Source: Gallionellales bacterium GWA2_55_18 (lineage in GTDB: Bacteria; Pseudomonadota; Gammaproteobacteria; Burkholderiales; Gallionellaceae). From it: a stretch of DNA of 55,680 nucleotides. The notes under the pieces are model-generated. The model was not told the DNA's origin, did no database searches, and saw only the letters and a program-made list of their open reading frames with translations. This document shows positions 27,010-37,918 of this stretch, one piece after another. The position numbers and the translations under genes are program-made. Positions within the stretch are counted from its first letter, which is position 1. Every line of letters begins with the position of its first letter. The DNA lies in NCBI GenBank assembly GCA_001801055.1, contig MGWP01000055.1, positions 1 to 55,680 on the forward strand, in the 5' to 3' direction.

Positions 27010-30000
27010 ATCAGGGTTTTGACGCAAAAGGCATTTCGCTCGCCTGGCGCTTCGTAATTTGGTTTGTCGTTGTCGCGCTGCTGCCATTGGCCTTGTTTGG
27101 CTATCTGAGCTTGCAGCAAAACGAAGCCGCATTGCACAGCGAAATGCTGAACAGAATGTCGCGCCTGGCGGACAAGAAGACGCTGCAAATCAAGACATAC
27201 CTGGCCGAGCGGATTCAGGATGCGCAGCTATTGGCGCGCGGCAAGCTGGTGGAGGAAGCCCTGCCGGAATTGTCGCGCATCTACGCACGTTATCGTGCTG
27301 ATTCGGCGGAATACCGCAGGGCGGCAAAGCCATTCGAGCAAAATTTTGCCGCTTATATCGGCGATGGCAAGGACACGCTGTTTTACGACGTGTTCCTGAT
27401 TACGCCGCAGGGCGAAATTATTTTCACCCACAAGCATGAGCCGGACTTTGCGACCAATCTGATCGACGGCCCCTATCGCGACTCACAGTTGGCCCAAGTG
27501 TTTCGTGAATCGCGCATGACTCTGGGAAGCAGCATTTCCGACTTCGAGTATTACGCGCCTTCCAGCGCCTCCGCCGCATTTGCCAGCGCGCCGATTATTC
27601 GTGATGGGGTGTTGCTTGGGGTCATTGCCTTCCAGCTCGATACGCAGCATATCTATCAGGTGGCGGGCGACAACACCGGTTTGGGGGTGACCGGCGAAAC
27701 TGCGCTGGCCAAATTGACGGGAGCCGATGAAGCCGTGTTTGTCGCGCCGCTCAGGCATGATCCGCAGGCCGCCATGCAGCGCAAAATAGATTTGAAAACG
27801 ACGGCGGTCCCAATGCGCCACGCCTTATCCGGCCAGCGTGGCAAAGGCATGGGAATTGACTATGCCGGTAAACAAATTGTCGCCGCATGGCGCTACCTGC
27901 CTGAATTGCGCTGGGGGGTGGTGGTCAAGATAGATGCCGACGAGGCGTTTGCGCCCATTTACCAGCAACGAAAAAATCTTTTGGAAGCATTGCTGGCATT
28001 GGCCTTGTTGGGCGGGTTTATCGCATTTTATGTTGGCCGCCAGATGGTCATGAGGCTCAGGAATTTTGCGCAGAATGCCGATGAAATCGCTCAGGGCGAT
28101 TTTAGCAAATGTGTAGATGAATCCGGTGCTGATGAAATCGGTGCGCTGGCGCGTTCCTTTAATTACATGACCGGAAAGCTGCAATTGCTGTATCGCACAC
28201 TGGAAGATCGCATCGAGGAGCGCACCCGCGAGCTGAATGTGAGCAACGAGCAATTGCAGGAAGAAATTATCGAGCGCGAGCATATAGAAACGGCACTACG
28301 TGATAGCCAGGAGCACATACGGGGCGCGCTTTTGGAGTTGCAGCACAATCAGGATTTGCTCAATGAAGCACAGCGGCTGGGGCAATTGGGGAGCTGGGAA
28401 CTGAATCTGACGAGCGGCGAGTTGCGCTGGTCGGATGAAATTTACCGGATATTCGAGCTCGAACCGGCGCGGTTTTCGCCTTCCTACGAGAATTTTCTGA
28501 ACGTGATCCATCCGGAAGACCGCGACAAGGTGAACCGGGCTTATACGCAATCGTTGCAGGATCGCCAGCCGTACGATGTGATACACCGCCTGCTGTTGGC
28601 GGATGGCCGACTCAAATGGGTGCGCGAACATTGCACCAGCGAGTTTGATATTTCCGGCAAGCCGCAGCGCTCGGTGGGGGCGGTGCAGGATATTACCGAA
28701 CAGCACCTTGCGGAAGAACAATTACGCGTCGCGGCAGCGGCTTTCGAGACGCACGAGGCCATCCTGATCACCGACGCCAACGCCAACATCATCCGCGTCA
28801 ATCAGGCGTTCCAGGATATCACCGGTTATAGCTCTGAAGAAGTGTTGGGCAAGAATCCGCGCATCCTCAGTTCGGGCCGCCAGGATAAGGCTTTTTATGC
28901 GGCGATGTGGCAGCAGTTGCTGGCCGCCGGATCATGGACCGGTGAGGTGTGGGACAGGCGCAAGGATGGGCAGGTTTATCCGAAATGGCTGACCATCACC
29001 GCCGTAAAAAACGAGCAGGGGCAAACCACCGAATATGTCGCCATTTTCAGCGATATTACCGAGCGCAAACAGGCCGAGGAGGAAATCCGCCACCTGGCGT
29101 TTTACGATGCGCTGACCAGGCTGCCCAACCGGCGCTTGCTGCTCGACCGGTTCCGGCTGGCGCTGTCGTTATCGGCGCGCAGCCATCATTATGGCGCGGT
29201 GTTATTCCTCGACATGGATAAATTCAAGATGCTCAACGATACTCTCGGGCACGATTATGGCGATTTGATGCTGATCGAGGTGGCGAGGCGACTTCAGTCC
29301 TGTGTGCGTGAAGTGGATACCGTGGCGCGGCTGGGCGGCGATGAGTTCGTGGTGCTGCTCGAAGAAGTCGATGCGGGCGCGGAACAGGCTTCACAAAAAG
29401 TCTCGCTGATTGCCGAGAAAATACGCGCTGCACTAGCCGCACCCTATCAAATCAAGAACCATGAGCATCACAGTTCGCCAAGCATAGGCGTATGTCTGTA
29501 TCGCGGCAACAATGAATCGGTGGATATTCTGCTCAAGCACGCCGATCTGGCAATGTATCAGGCGAAGGATTCCGGGCGGAATGCGGTGAGGTTCTTCGAC
29601 CCCGCCATGCAACAGGCGGTGCAAGCACGCGCATCCCTTGAGGCTGATTTGCGCCATGCCATTCCCGGTGAACAGTTGCGCCTGTACTACCAGATTCAAC
29701 TCGACAACGACCATCGCCCTCTGGGCGCGGAAGCGCTGGTGCGCTGGATTCACCCGAAGCGCGGCATAGTTTCACCGGCGCAATTCATTCCCATCGCCGA
29801 GGAAAGCTCGCTGATACTCGACGTGGGGCATTGGGTGCTGGAAACGGCCTGCAAGCAGCTTGCGCTGTGGGGCAAGCGCGAACAAACGCGCGATTTGATA
29901 CTGGCGGTCAACGTCAGCGCGCAGCAATTCAGGAAGCGCGACTTTGTGGATACGGTGGCGGCAATGATTCGTGCCCATCAAGTTAATCCGGCATATTTGA

Positions 30001-30392
30001 AGCTGGAATTGACCGAGAGTGTGGTGCTGGACGATGTCGCCGATGTTGTAGATAAGATGCATGCGCTGAAGGCACTCGGTATCAAATTGTCACTGGACGA
30101 TTTTGGCACAGGCTATTCATCGCTGTCCTATCTGAAGCGGCTACCGCTCGATCAAATCAAGATCGACCAGAGTTTCGTGCGCGATATTGCAACCGATTTG
30201 AATGATGCCGTGATGGTGCAAGCCATCATCGGCATGGCGCAAAATTTCCGCTTGAACGTGATCGCCGAAGGTGTGGAAACCGAGGCGCAGTTGAAGTTTC
30301 TCAAACAGAACGGCTGTATGGCCTATCAGGGCTATCTGTTCAGCAAGCCGGTGCCGGTGGAGGAGTTTGAGTCGTTGTTGGGTAAGTTGTAG
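27006..30392 (+). CDS. Membrane sensor with HAMP, two PAS, GGDEF and EAL domains
   Basis: A large (1128 residues from the ATG that overlaps the upstream stop) cyclic-di-GMP enzyme. Membrane segments lie at about 14-35 and 325-347 with a Cache-like periplasmic domain between. HAMP and a coiled coil lead to PAS 1 (QLGSWELNLTSGELRWSDEI) and PAS 2 (ITDANANIIRVNQAFQDITG). The GGDEF domain has ARLGGDEFVVLL with inhibitory-site REVD five residues before it. The EAL domain has EALVRWIHP, ELTESVVLDD, LDDFGTGYSSLSYLKRLP and EGVETEAQ. Both activities look intact, so synthesis and hydrolysis must be switched by the inputs. Confidence 0.93.
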   Translation: MNQGFDAKGISLAWRFVIWFVVVALLPLALFGYLSLQQNEAALHSEMLNRMSRLADKKTLQIKTYLAERIQDAQLLARGKLVEEALPELSRIYARYRADSAEYRRAAKPFEQNFAAYIGDGKDTLFYDVFLITPQGEIIFTHKHEPDFATNLIDGPYRDSQLAQVFRESRMTLGSSISDFEYYAPSSASAAFASAPIIRDGVLLGVIAFQLDTQHIYQVAGDNTGLGVTGETALAKLTGADEAVFVAPLRHDPQAAMQRKIDLKTTAVPMRHALSGQRGKGMGIDYAGKQIVAAWRYLPELRWGVVVKIDADEAFAPIYQQRKNLLEALLALALLGGFIAFYVGRQMVMRLRNFAQNADEIAQGDFSKCVDESGADEIGALARSFNYMTGKLQLLYRTLEDRIEERTRELNVSNEQLQEEIIEREHIETALRDSQEHIRGALLELQHNQDLLNEAQRLGQLGSWELNLTSGELRWSDEIYRIFELEPARFSPSYENFLNVIHPEDRDKVNRAYTQSLQDRQPYDVIHRLLLADGRLKWVREHCTSEFDISGKPQRSVGAVQDITEQHLAEEQLRVAAAAFETHEAILITDANANIIRVNQAFQDITGYSSEEVLGKNPRILSSGRQDKAFYAAMWQQLLAAGSWTGEVWDRRKDGQVYPKWLTITAVKNEQGQTTEYVAIFSDITERKQAEEEIRHLAFYDALTRLPNRRLLLDRFRLALSLSARSHHYGAVLFLDMDKFKMLNDTLGHDYGDLMLIEVARRLQSCVREVDTVARLGGDEFVVLLEEVDAGAEQASQKVSLIAEKIRAALAAPYQIKNHEHHSSPSIGVCLYRGNNESVDILLKHADLAMYQAKDSGRNAVRFFDPAMQQAVQARASLEADLRHAIPGEQLRLYYQIQLDNDHRPLGAEALVRWIHPKRGIVSPAQFIPIAEESSLILDVGHWVLETACKQLALWGKREQTRDLILAVNVSAQQFRKRDFVDTVAAMIRAHQVNPAYLKLELTESVVLDDVADVVDKMHALKALGIKLSLDDFGTGYSSLSYLKRLPLDQIKIDQSFVRDIATDLNDAVMVQAIIGMAQNFRLNVIAEGVETEAQLKFLKQNGCMAYQGYLFSKPVPVEEFESLLGKL

Positions 30393-30406
30393 GGGCGCGC
30401 TATACC
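30389..30406 (+). repeat. GTAGGGGCGCGC half element (family B)
   Basis: GTAGGGGCGCGCTATACC at the very end of the GGDEF-EAL gene. TAG of the head is the stop codon. No partner arm is seen before the YciI-like gene. Confidence 0.5.
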
Positions 30407-30417
30407 GGTGTTGATAT

Positions 30418-30720
30418 TTATGCTGGAAAGACTTTTTTGAAAGGCTGCACGGTGGTTTGCCGGTACACACCAGCGGCGACATACGGATCGGCATCCGCCC
30501 ATTCGCGCGCTGCCTGGAGCGAAGCAAACTCTGCAACAATCAGGCTGCCGGTAAATCCTGCCGCGCCCGGATCGGTGGCATCCACCGCTGGAAAGGGGCC
30601 AGCCAACAGCAGCCGACCTTCATCCTGCAACGCCTGCAAGCGCACCAGATGCGCAGGGCGTGCCGTTAGGCGCTTGTCCAGGCTATCCGGGACATCCTGC
30701 CCGATGATTGCGTATAACAT
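30418..30720 (-). CDS. YciI family protein
   Basis: A 100-residue protein with the YciI/YCII fold: [38 protein letters not shown] with the conserved His, GPFPAVDA and [10 protein letters not shown] with the conserved Asp. The family is linked to dehalogenase-like and muconolactone-like enzymes, but the substrate of this clade is not known. It is the last gene of the phoH-msrB-yciB-yciI minus-strand run; yciB and yciI homologues are neighbours in many proteobacteria. Confidence 0.88.
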   Translation of the reverse strand: MLYAIIGQDVPDSLDKRLTARPAHLVRLQALQDEGRLLLAGPFPAVDATDPGAAGFTGSLIVAEFASLQAAREWADADPYVAAGVYRQTTVQPFKKVFPA

Positions 30721-30845
30721 TCAAATGGCCTTTCTCGATTGCTTCATCTCCCACCTGCGGGATAACCAGCGACTTGGCTGTGGTTGTTTGCAGCCTAGTC
30801 GAATGGCTAGTTGTTTCATCCAGAGGATTGAGGAGAGGGTAAGCA

Positions 30846-31388
30846 TCAGTTATTTTCCTTTTTCTCGTCCACATACTTCGCCAGCCACACGCTTTGCGCG
30901 AGGATGAATACCGCCATCAATGCGGTGAAGCCGAACAGTTTGAAATTCACCCAGTCGTCGGTGGAATAGTTGAATGCCACATATAAATTGATGAAGCCGA
31001 GTGCGGCGAAGAACAGGCTCCAGCTCAGGTTGAGGCGATTCCAGATGTGCAGCGGCAGCGCGATTTTTTCCTGCAGCAGCGAGCGCATCAGGTTCTTTTT
31101 GAAAAACAGATTGGATGCCAGCAGGATGGCGGAAAACATCCAGTACAGCACGGTCGGCTTCCATTTGATGAAGGTTTCGTCGTGCAGCAGCAGGGTCGCC
31201 CCACCGAACACGCCGATGATGGCGAAGCTCACCCACAGCATCGTATCGACCTTGCCGTGCCGCCATTTTGTCCAGATGATCTGCGCGACGGTGGCGGCAA
31301 TCGCCACAGATGTGGCGACGTAAATACCCTGAATCTTGAATGCAACGAAAAACAGGATGACGGGGAACAGGTCGAACAACAGTTTCAT
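30846..31388 (-). CDS. yciB: Inner-membrane protein YciB (septation protein A family)
   Basis: A 180-residue protein with about five hydrophobic segments. It starts [20 protein letters not shown] and includes the family stretch [20 protein letters not shown] and [20 protein letters not shown]. The family (IspZ/YciB) affects cell envelope and septation; the mechanism is unclear. It follows msrB by 24 bases on the same strand. Confidence 0.94.
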   Translation of the reverse strand: MKLLFDLFPVILFFVAFKIQGIYVATSVAIAATVAQIIWTKWRHGKVDTMLWVSFAIIGVFGGATLLLHDETFIKWKPTVLYWMFSAILLASNLFFKKNLMRSLLQEKIALPLHIWNRLNLSWSLFFAALGFINLYVAFNYSTDDWVNFKLFGFTALMAVFILAQSVWLAKYVDEKKENN

Positions 31389-31412
31389 GATGTGATTTAA
31401 AGTCGATAGTGT

Positions 31413-31805
31413 TCAGGTTCTATCCAGCGCGAGCGCGGCGGAGTTGATGCAGAAGCGCAGGTTGGTGGGTGGCGGGCCGTCCGGGAATATATGCCCGAGG
31501 TGCGCGCCGCATTGTTTGCAGAGCACTTCCACGCGTTGCGTGCCGTGGCTGATATCGACGCGTGTCATGACATTCTCCGCTTTGTACGGTCGCCAGAAAC
31601 TCGGCCAGCCGGAGCCTGAATCGAACTTGGCTTCGGCATCGAACAGCGCATTGCCGCAACACACGCAGCGGTAAATTCCCGCATCATGGCAATCCCAATA
31701 TGCGCCGCTGAAGGCCGGTTCGGTGCCGCACTGGCGGCACACCTGGTACTGTTCCGGTGTGAGTTCCTCGCGCCACTCGGCATCGGATTTTTCAATTTTG
31801 TCCAT
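31413..31805 (-). CDS. msrB: Peptide-methionine (R)-S-oxide reductase MsrB
   Basis: MsrB repairs methionine-R-sulphoxide. The 130-residue protein has [20 protein letters not shown], the zinc Cys pairs in YRCVCCGN and [10 protein letters not shown], the core [10 protein letters not shown], and the catalytic Cys in RFCINSAAL near the C-terminus. Length matches the single-domain form, without MsrA. It is the second gene after phoH, with a REPIN-like repeat between. Confidence 0.96.
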   Translation of the reverse strand: MDKIEKSDAEWREELTPEQYQVCRQCGTEPAFSGAYWDCHDAGIYRCVCCGNALFDAEAKFDSGSGWPSFWRPYKAENVMTRVDISHGTQRVEVLCKQCGAHLGHIFPDGPPPTNLRFCINSAALALDRT

Positions 31806-31820
31806 AATGAGAAAGTATTT

Positions 31821-31937
31821 GTAGGGGCGCGATTCATCGCGCCCTTTTTTTGGGCAAGGGCGCGATAGCGCTGCATAGCCATTCCACTAACCTATCAAAA
31901 AAACGATAGGTAAGTGGCTGGTTAATCTCGCCCCTAC
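31821..31937. repeat. Composite paired repeat, family B, between phoH and msrB
   Basis: GTAGGGGCGCGATTCATCGC opens it and TCTCGCCCCTAC closes it. Inside sits a further inverted repeat: CCACTAACCTATC and GATAGGTAAGTGG around a run of A (31890-31920). The CTAC end supplies the stop codon of phoH on the minus strand. The GCGCGAT hairpin followed by seven T could also stop transcription on the plus strand. Confidence 0.75.
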
Positions 31938-33361
31938 AACACTTCGCCCGCATAATCCGCCAGCCTTGACCGTTCGCCGCGCAACAATGTGACATGCCCA
32001 CCGTGCGCCCAGCCCTTGAAGCGATCCACCACATAGGTCAGGCCGGAGCTGCCTTCGGTGAGGTAGGGCGTATCGATCTGCGCGATGTTGCCCATGCATA
32101 CCACCTTGGTTCCGGGGCCGGCGCGCGTGACCAGCGTCTTCATCTGTTTGGGCGTGAGATTCTGTGCTTCGTCGATGATCAGATATTTGTTCAGGAAGGT
32201 GCGACCGCGCATGAAGTTGAGCGATTTCACCTTGACGCGCGAGCGGATCAAATCGCGCGTGGCCGCGCGCCCCCAGTCGCCGCCATCCTCGTCGGATTTG
32301 TTCAGCACGTCCATGTTGTCTTCCAGCGCGCCCATCCACGGCGTCATTTTCTCTTCCTCGGTACCGGGCAGGAAGCCGATGTCTTCGCCTACCGGAACGG
32401 TCACGCGGGTGATGATGATCTCGGTATACAGTTTGGTTTCCAGCGTCTGCATCAAACCCGCAGCCAGTGTCAGCAGGGTCTTGCCGGTTCCTGCCTGCCC
32501 CAGCAAGGTGACGAAATCGATCTCCGGATTCATCAGTAGGTTGAGCACGAAATTCTGTTCGCGGTTGCGCGCGGTGATGCCCCATATATTGTTCTTGCTG
32601 TGCGTGTAGTCGGTCAGGGTGCGCAGCAGGGCGGTCTGGTCGTTTTGCTCCAGCACCACGGCATAGAACGGCGTGTCGTCTTCCTTATAGACGAACTGGT
32701 TGACGAAAAACGCCGCGCACAGCGGGCCGCGAATCTGGTAATAGGTGTGGCCTTCCTTCTGCCACGACTTCATGTCCTTGCCGTGCCGGTCCCAGAAATC
32801 CGCCGGGAGCGGCAGCACGCCGGTATAGAGCAGATCGGTGTCTTCCAGCACCTTGTCGTTGAAATAATCCTGCGCCTCGAGGCCCAACGCGCGCGCCTTG
32901 ATGCGCATGTTGATGTCCTTGCTGACCAGGATCACCGCGCGTTTCGGCTGCTGTGTTTGCAGGCCGATGACGACGCCGAGGATTGCGTTATCCGCCTTGC
33001 CCAGTTCCAGATGTTGCGGCAGCTCGTGCTTGATGAAGCTGGTTTGCAGGTATAGCCGTCCGGTGCAGTTCTTGTGTGCGGCGGATTCCAGCGCGATGCC
33101 TTCCTCTATATTGTGCGGTTCATCGCTGACGATCTCATCCAGAAAGCGGCTGGCTTGGCGCGCATTACGCGCCACTTCGGTCATGCCCTTTTTCTTGTTG
33201 TCCAGTTCCTCCAGCACGAACATCGGCAGGCAGATGTCGTGCTCCTCGAAGCGGAACAGGCTGGTCGGGTCGTGCAGCAATACGTTGGTATCCAGCACGA
33301 ACAGTTTGGTGTCGGTAGTCTTTGCCGTTTTGGCTGATTTTTTACGTGGCGGTAAAGACAT
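31934..33361 (-). CDS. phoH: PIN-PhoH fusion protein (PhoH2 type)
   Basis: A 475-residue protein. The N-terminal PIN nuclease domain (about 18-150) has FVLDTNVLLHDP and VFVLEELDNKKKGM, with its acidic residues. The C-terminal PhoH ATPase shows Walker A LLGQAGTGKTLLTLAAG and Walker B KYLIIDEAQNLTPKQMKTLV. PhoH2 proteins act as sequence-guided RNA helicase-nucleases in studied cases. AGGAG stands before the ATG. The gene heads the msrB-yciB-yciI run, and its stop codon lies in a repeat. Confidence 0.94.
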   Translation of the reverse strand: MSLPPRKKSAKTAKTTDTKLFVLDTNVLLHDPTSLFRFEEHDICLPMFVLEELDNKKKGMTEVARNARQASRFLDEIVSDEPHNIEEGIALESAAHKNCTGRLYLQTSFIKHELPQHLELGKADNAILGVVIGLQTQQPKRAVILVSKDINMRIKARALGLEAQDYFNDKVLEDTDLLYTGVLPLPADFWDRHGKDMKSWQKEGHTYYQIRGPLCAAFFVNQFVYKEDDTPFYAVVLEQNDQTALLRTLTDYTHSKNNIWGITARNREQNFVLNLLMNPEIDFVTLLGQAGTGKTLLTLAAGLMQTLETKLYTEIIITRVTVPVGEDIGFLPGTEEEKMTPWMGALEDNMDVLNKSDEDGGDWGRAATRDLIRSRVKVKSLNFMRGRTFLNKYLIIDEAQNLTPKQMKTLVTRAGPGTKVVCMGNIAQIDTPYLTEGSSGLTYVVDRFKGWAHGGHVTLLRGERSRLADYAGEVL

Positions 33362-33510
33362 GACGCTCCTTTAATTTAAGGTTTTGATGAAATCCGGCAT
33401 ATTCCGGGTGTGGCCATATGCCTTGGGGTGAAAGTCGATAGCCGGATGGTCGCCGTGTGCGGCCATTTTTGTCAAAAGAACCGGTGAAGGCAAGCATCGA
33501 ATCATGCCTG

Positions 33511-34509
33511 TCAATTTGGAGTGCTGGTCTGCGCAACATCTGTTTCAGGGGCGATGAAATGCCGCACACAGTTTCGCCCGCTATGCTTGGCGTCATAAAG
33601 GGCCGCATCCGCTGTTTTCAGCAACGAGGTTGCATCGCTGGAAGCGCCGGGCTGATAAGCGGCTACACCAACGCTGACGGTTACATGGTCGGCAATCTTC
33701 GATTGGCTGTGCGGGAGGTGCAAATGGGAAACGGCAACGCGCAGCTTCTCCGCAATGACCCGTCCTCCCTCCGCTCCGGAATCGGGCAGGATGACTGCAA
33801 ACTCTTCGCCGCCATAGCGCACCACCACGTCGGTGGGGCGGTTCAATTGCGATTTGAGCGCCTTTACGACCGAAACCAGCACCTTGTCGCCTGCGGGGTG
33901 CCCATAGTTGTCGTTGTAGAGCTTGAAGTAATCCACGTCCAGCATGATCAGGGAGAGCGGGATATTCTGCCGTTGCGCGCGACCGAATTCGGCGGCGAAA
34001 CGTTCGTCAAAAAAGCGCCGGTTGTATGCGCCGGTCAGTCCATCCGTGGTGGCCTCCTTGCTGAGCCGCACGGAATGCGATTTAAGCACCCCTTCGCGCT
34101 TGACGGCCATGCTGGCATCGGCGATCTGGATCAGGCAAAGGTGCTCTTCTCCATTGGCGCCAATGGGCGTGATCGTGATGGATTGCTGCATGCGTTTTTG
34201 CTCGTGTTGCGTGATCGGCAACGGATAAATCGGCAATGGCGAACGGTGCAGCGCGTTGGAAAGGATGATCGGCAATTTGTGCGACAGCGCGTTTCTGATG
34301 GCCGTTTTGAACGGGGCCGTCAGCCCGTCCGGAAACAATGACTCAAGAGAGTGGTTCAACGCGAACTCGGCCGGAATGCCGCTATGTTTGGCTACCCAGT
34401 CATTCCACAGCAAAACCTTTCCTTCACCGCCAATCAGGATCAGGCCCAGTTTGACCGCATCCCAGATTTCTTCCCGGATTAAGGCGTTGTCGGAAGGGGT
34501 GAAGTTCAT
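33511..34509 (-). CDS. PAS-GGDEF diguanylate cyclase
   Basis: From ATG 34509 the protein has 332 residues; a TTG at 34536 would add nine and overlap the upstream gene by 14 bases. Neither start has a clear ribosome binding site, so coupling to the upstream stop is likely. A PAS-like domain (ILIGGEGKVLLWNDWVAKHS) comes first. The GGDEF domain begins TTDGLTGAYNRRFFDERF and has VRYGGEEFAVILP with RPTD five residues upstream as inhibitory site. It is the output gene of a three-gene REC-CheC-GGDEF operon. Confidence 0.9.
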   Translation of the reverse strand: MNFTPSDNALIREEIWDAVKLGLILIGGEGKVLLWNDWVAKHSGIPAEFALNHSLESLFPDGLTAPFKTAIRNALSHKLPIILSNALHRSPLPIYPLPITQHEQKRMQQSITITPIGANGEEHLCLIQIADASMAVKREGVLKSHSVRLSKEATTDGLTGAYNRRFFDERFAAEFGRAQRQNIPLSLIMLDVDYFKLYNDNYGHPAGDKVLVSVVKALKSQLNRPTDVVVRYGGEEFAVILPDSGAEGGRVIAEKLRVAVSHLHLPHSQSKIADHVTVSVGVAAYQPGASSDATSLLKTADAALYDAKHSGRNCVRHFIAPETDVAQTSTPN

Positions 34510-34522
34510 GTTTGCCGGGCTT

Positions 34523-35134
34523 TCATATGCCGGCAATGAAACGGTCGATATGGATCAGGAGTTCCCGCAGGGACGATGAGCTTAGCAGGAATACCAGATA
34601 GCCCTGTGACAGGCGTTTCTCGATGGCCAGGTCGATATGCAGCACCAGCATGACGGGCTGGTTCGCTTCCGAGACAATTTGCCGCAGGATCGTGTCCGTT
34701 TCACCGACGGAATAAGCCGGCAGCGAGCTGTCCAATGTGAGTTTGAGTATGTCCGCCATGGAGGAAAGGCAGGCATTCAATATGATGTTGCCCAATTCGC
34801 ACATGGCCTCCTGCTCGAATTCGACCATCTCCTCGATACCCACTTGCGAACCCATCATGTCATGCACGATTTCCATGGCGCGCTCTTCGGTAAACAGCAG
34901 CATGGCATCGGCATCGAACGGGCCGCTGAAACTCTGCTTCACCGCACCCACGCGCGGGCTGTTGAGCGACAGGACTTCCGCGTTGATTTCGGAGGATTGA
35001 TAAAGCTGGACGCGCGGTACGGACAGTTTTACTTCTTCGCCGACGATCTCGCTCAGGCTGGATGCGGCCCGCCCCGCGCCGATATTGAAGATTTCGGTTA
35101 GCGCATCAAGCTGTAATTCGGATAGCGTGCTCAC
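34523..35134 (-). CDS. cheC: CheC-like CheY-P phosphatase
   Basis: CheC/CheX/FliY proteins dephosphorylate receiver domains. The 203-residue protein has the first active-site helix DALTEIFNIGAG (D10-x3-E14-x2-N17, the exact consensus) and a second helix EAMCELGNIILN with Glu-x3-Glu-x2-Asn, where the first acid replaces Ser/Asp. Its start overlaps the stop of the receiver gene by four bases. Because CheZ already serves the flagellar CheY, this enzyme probably acts on the neighbouring lone receiver (inference). Confidence 0.88.
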   Translation of the reverse strand: MSTLSELQLDALTEIFNIGAGRAASSLSEIVGEEVKLSVPRVQLYQSSEINAEVLSLNSPRVGAVKQSFSGPFDADAMLLFTEERAMEIVHDMMGSQVGIEEMVEFEQEAMCELGNIILNACLSSMADILKLTLDSSLPAYSVGETDTILRQIVSEANQPVMLVLHIDLAIEKRLSQGYLVFLLSSSSLRELLIHIDRFIAGI

Positions 35135-35514
35135 GCTTGGCTTTCAAAAAATTCGAGCGCTTGCGCCACCGTCTTTTCCGTGACCGGTTTGGCGACGAAC
35201 CGCGCGCCGAGGGTGGCGGCGCGCGTCCGGTGGGCTTCCTGGATGTTGGACGAAAAAATGGCGACGCGGATGCCCGGATATTTGGCGAGAATTTGCGCGG
35301 CCGCCTCGGTGCCGATTAATCCCGGCATATTGATGTCCATGGTGCAATAATTCGGCGTGTCGCGGCCGACAATTTCCAGCGCCTCATTGCCGCTGGCGGC
35401 TTCAATGATGATCCATTGGGGGTACTTGGCGAGTACAAAGGCACGTATCATCATGCGCGATACGCGGCTGTCATCCACGATGAGCAGCGTTTTGATGCTG
35501 TTGCGGTGCGGCAA
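35131..35514 (-). CDS. Lone receiver-domain response regulator
   Basis: A 127-residue receiver. LLIVDDSRVSRMMIRAF gives the acidic pair, YCTMDINMPGLIG the phospho-acceptor, FSSN the switch Ser and FVAKPVTEK the Lys. It is translated just before CheC and a diguanylate cyclase. No kinase is adjacent; CheA is a likely donor. I infer that phosphorylation of this protein, reset by CheC, tunes cyclic-di-GMP production. Confidence 0.9.
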   Translation of the reverse strand: MPHRNSIKTLLIVDDSRVSRMMIRAFVLAKYPQWIIIEAASGNEALEIVGRDTPNYCTMDINMPGLIGTEAAAQILAKYPGIRVAIFSSNIQEAHRTRAATLGARFVAKPVTEKTVAQALEFFESQA

Positions 35515-35637
35515 GGCTTCTCCCGATACTGGCTTGATTTTTCGACTGGTGAATTTTACAGTATTTCGCTATTTCGGGTAGTATCATCTGAGTCACAGGC
35601 GGATGATTCCCAATAACAAAGCCACTCAGGAGATAGC

Positions 35638-37605
<1,968 letters not shown>

Positions 37606-37671
37606 ATTGGCCGGGTTTCGGCGCAGGCTAACTTGCGCAGCAAGTTAAGCCGCGTAGCGGTGGCCGAAGCC

Positions 37672-37715
37672 AAAATCCGGCCATACTGGAACAGTTAAAA
37701 AATGCGGTGCATTGA
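37672..37715 (+). pseudogene. Divergent duplicate of the acs 3' end
   Basis: The 44 bases encode [13 protein letters not shown] and a stop, the same as the end of acs at 37562-37605. At DNA level they differ at five or six places: AAC/AAT, ATC/ATA, CTC/CTG, TTG/TTA, and TAG/TGA as stop. All the codon changes are silent. The copy therefore diverged while coding, and is a remnant of a second acs allele, not a fresh duplication. Confidence 0.75.
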
Positions 37716-37724
37716 CGCAGCGGC

Positions 37725-37751
37725 GTAGGGTGGGCACGCCGTTGTGCCCAC
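37725..37751. repeat. GTAGGGTGGGC single hairpin (family A)
   Basis: GTAGGGTGGGCACGCCGTTG followed by TGCCCAC. One hairpin only; the second arm of the pair is missing. It lies between the acs ghost and the restriction-modification genes. Confidence 0.6.
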
Positions 37752-37843
37752 GCGGATTCTAATCCGGGCTTATCTCACAATCGACAACGCCCTTTGCGAT
37801 ACAATCGCCCAGAATAAAAATTGCCCAGGGAATTTATCGCGCC

Positions 37844-37918
37844 ATGCCACGCATCTTTGACAACATCTCGCAAAAGCTGCTGGACGCGCCATTTTCAATT
37901 CTTGACGCACCAACATGA
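37844..37918 (+). CDS. Possible 24-residue leader or gene remnant before mod
   Basis: ATG at 37844 opens MPRIFDNISQKLLDAPFSIL plus four residues, and its TGA overlaps the ATG of mod as ATGA. From memory, MPRIFDNI at the N-terminus resembles the start of large PLD/helicase proteins of defence islands, so this may be the stub of a deleted gene that still drives mod translation. No clear ribosome binding site is seen (CAGGG is 17 bases upstream). Expression is unproven. Confidence 0.35.
   Translation: MPRIFDNISQKLLDAPFSILDAPT

Larger units (their letters stand above)
37606..37843. other. Region after acs: hairpin, duplicated gene end, repeat
   Basis: It holds a near-palindrome GCTAACTTGC / GCAAGTTAAGC (37627-37650) enclosed by GGGTTTCGGC and GCCGAAGCC, then a ghost copy of the acs 3' end, then a GTAGGGTGGGC repeat. 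It has no complete gene. The hairpin could end acs transcription, though no T-run follows. Confidence 0.55.
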
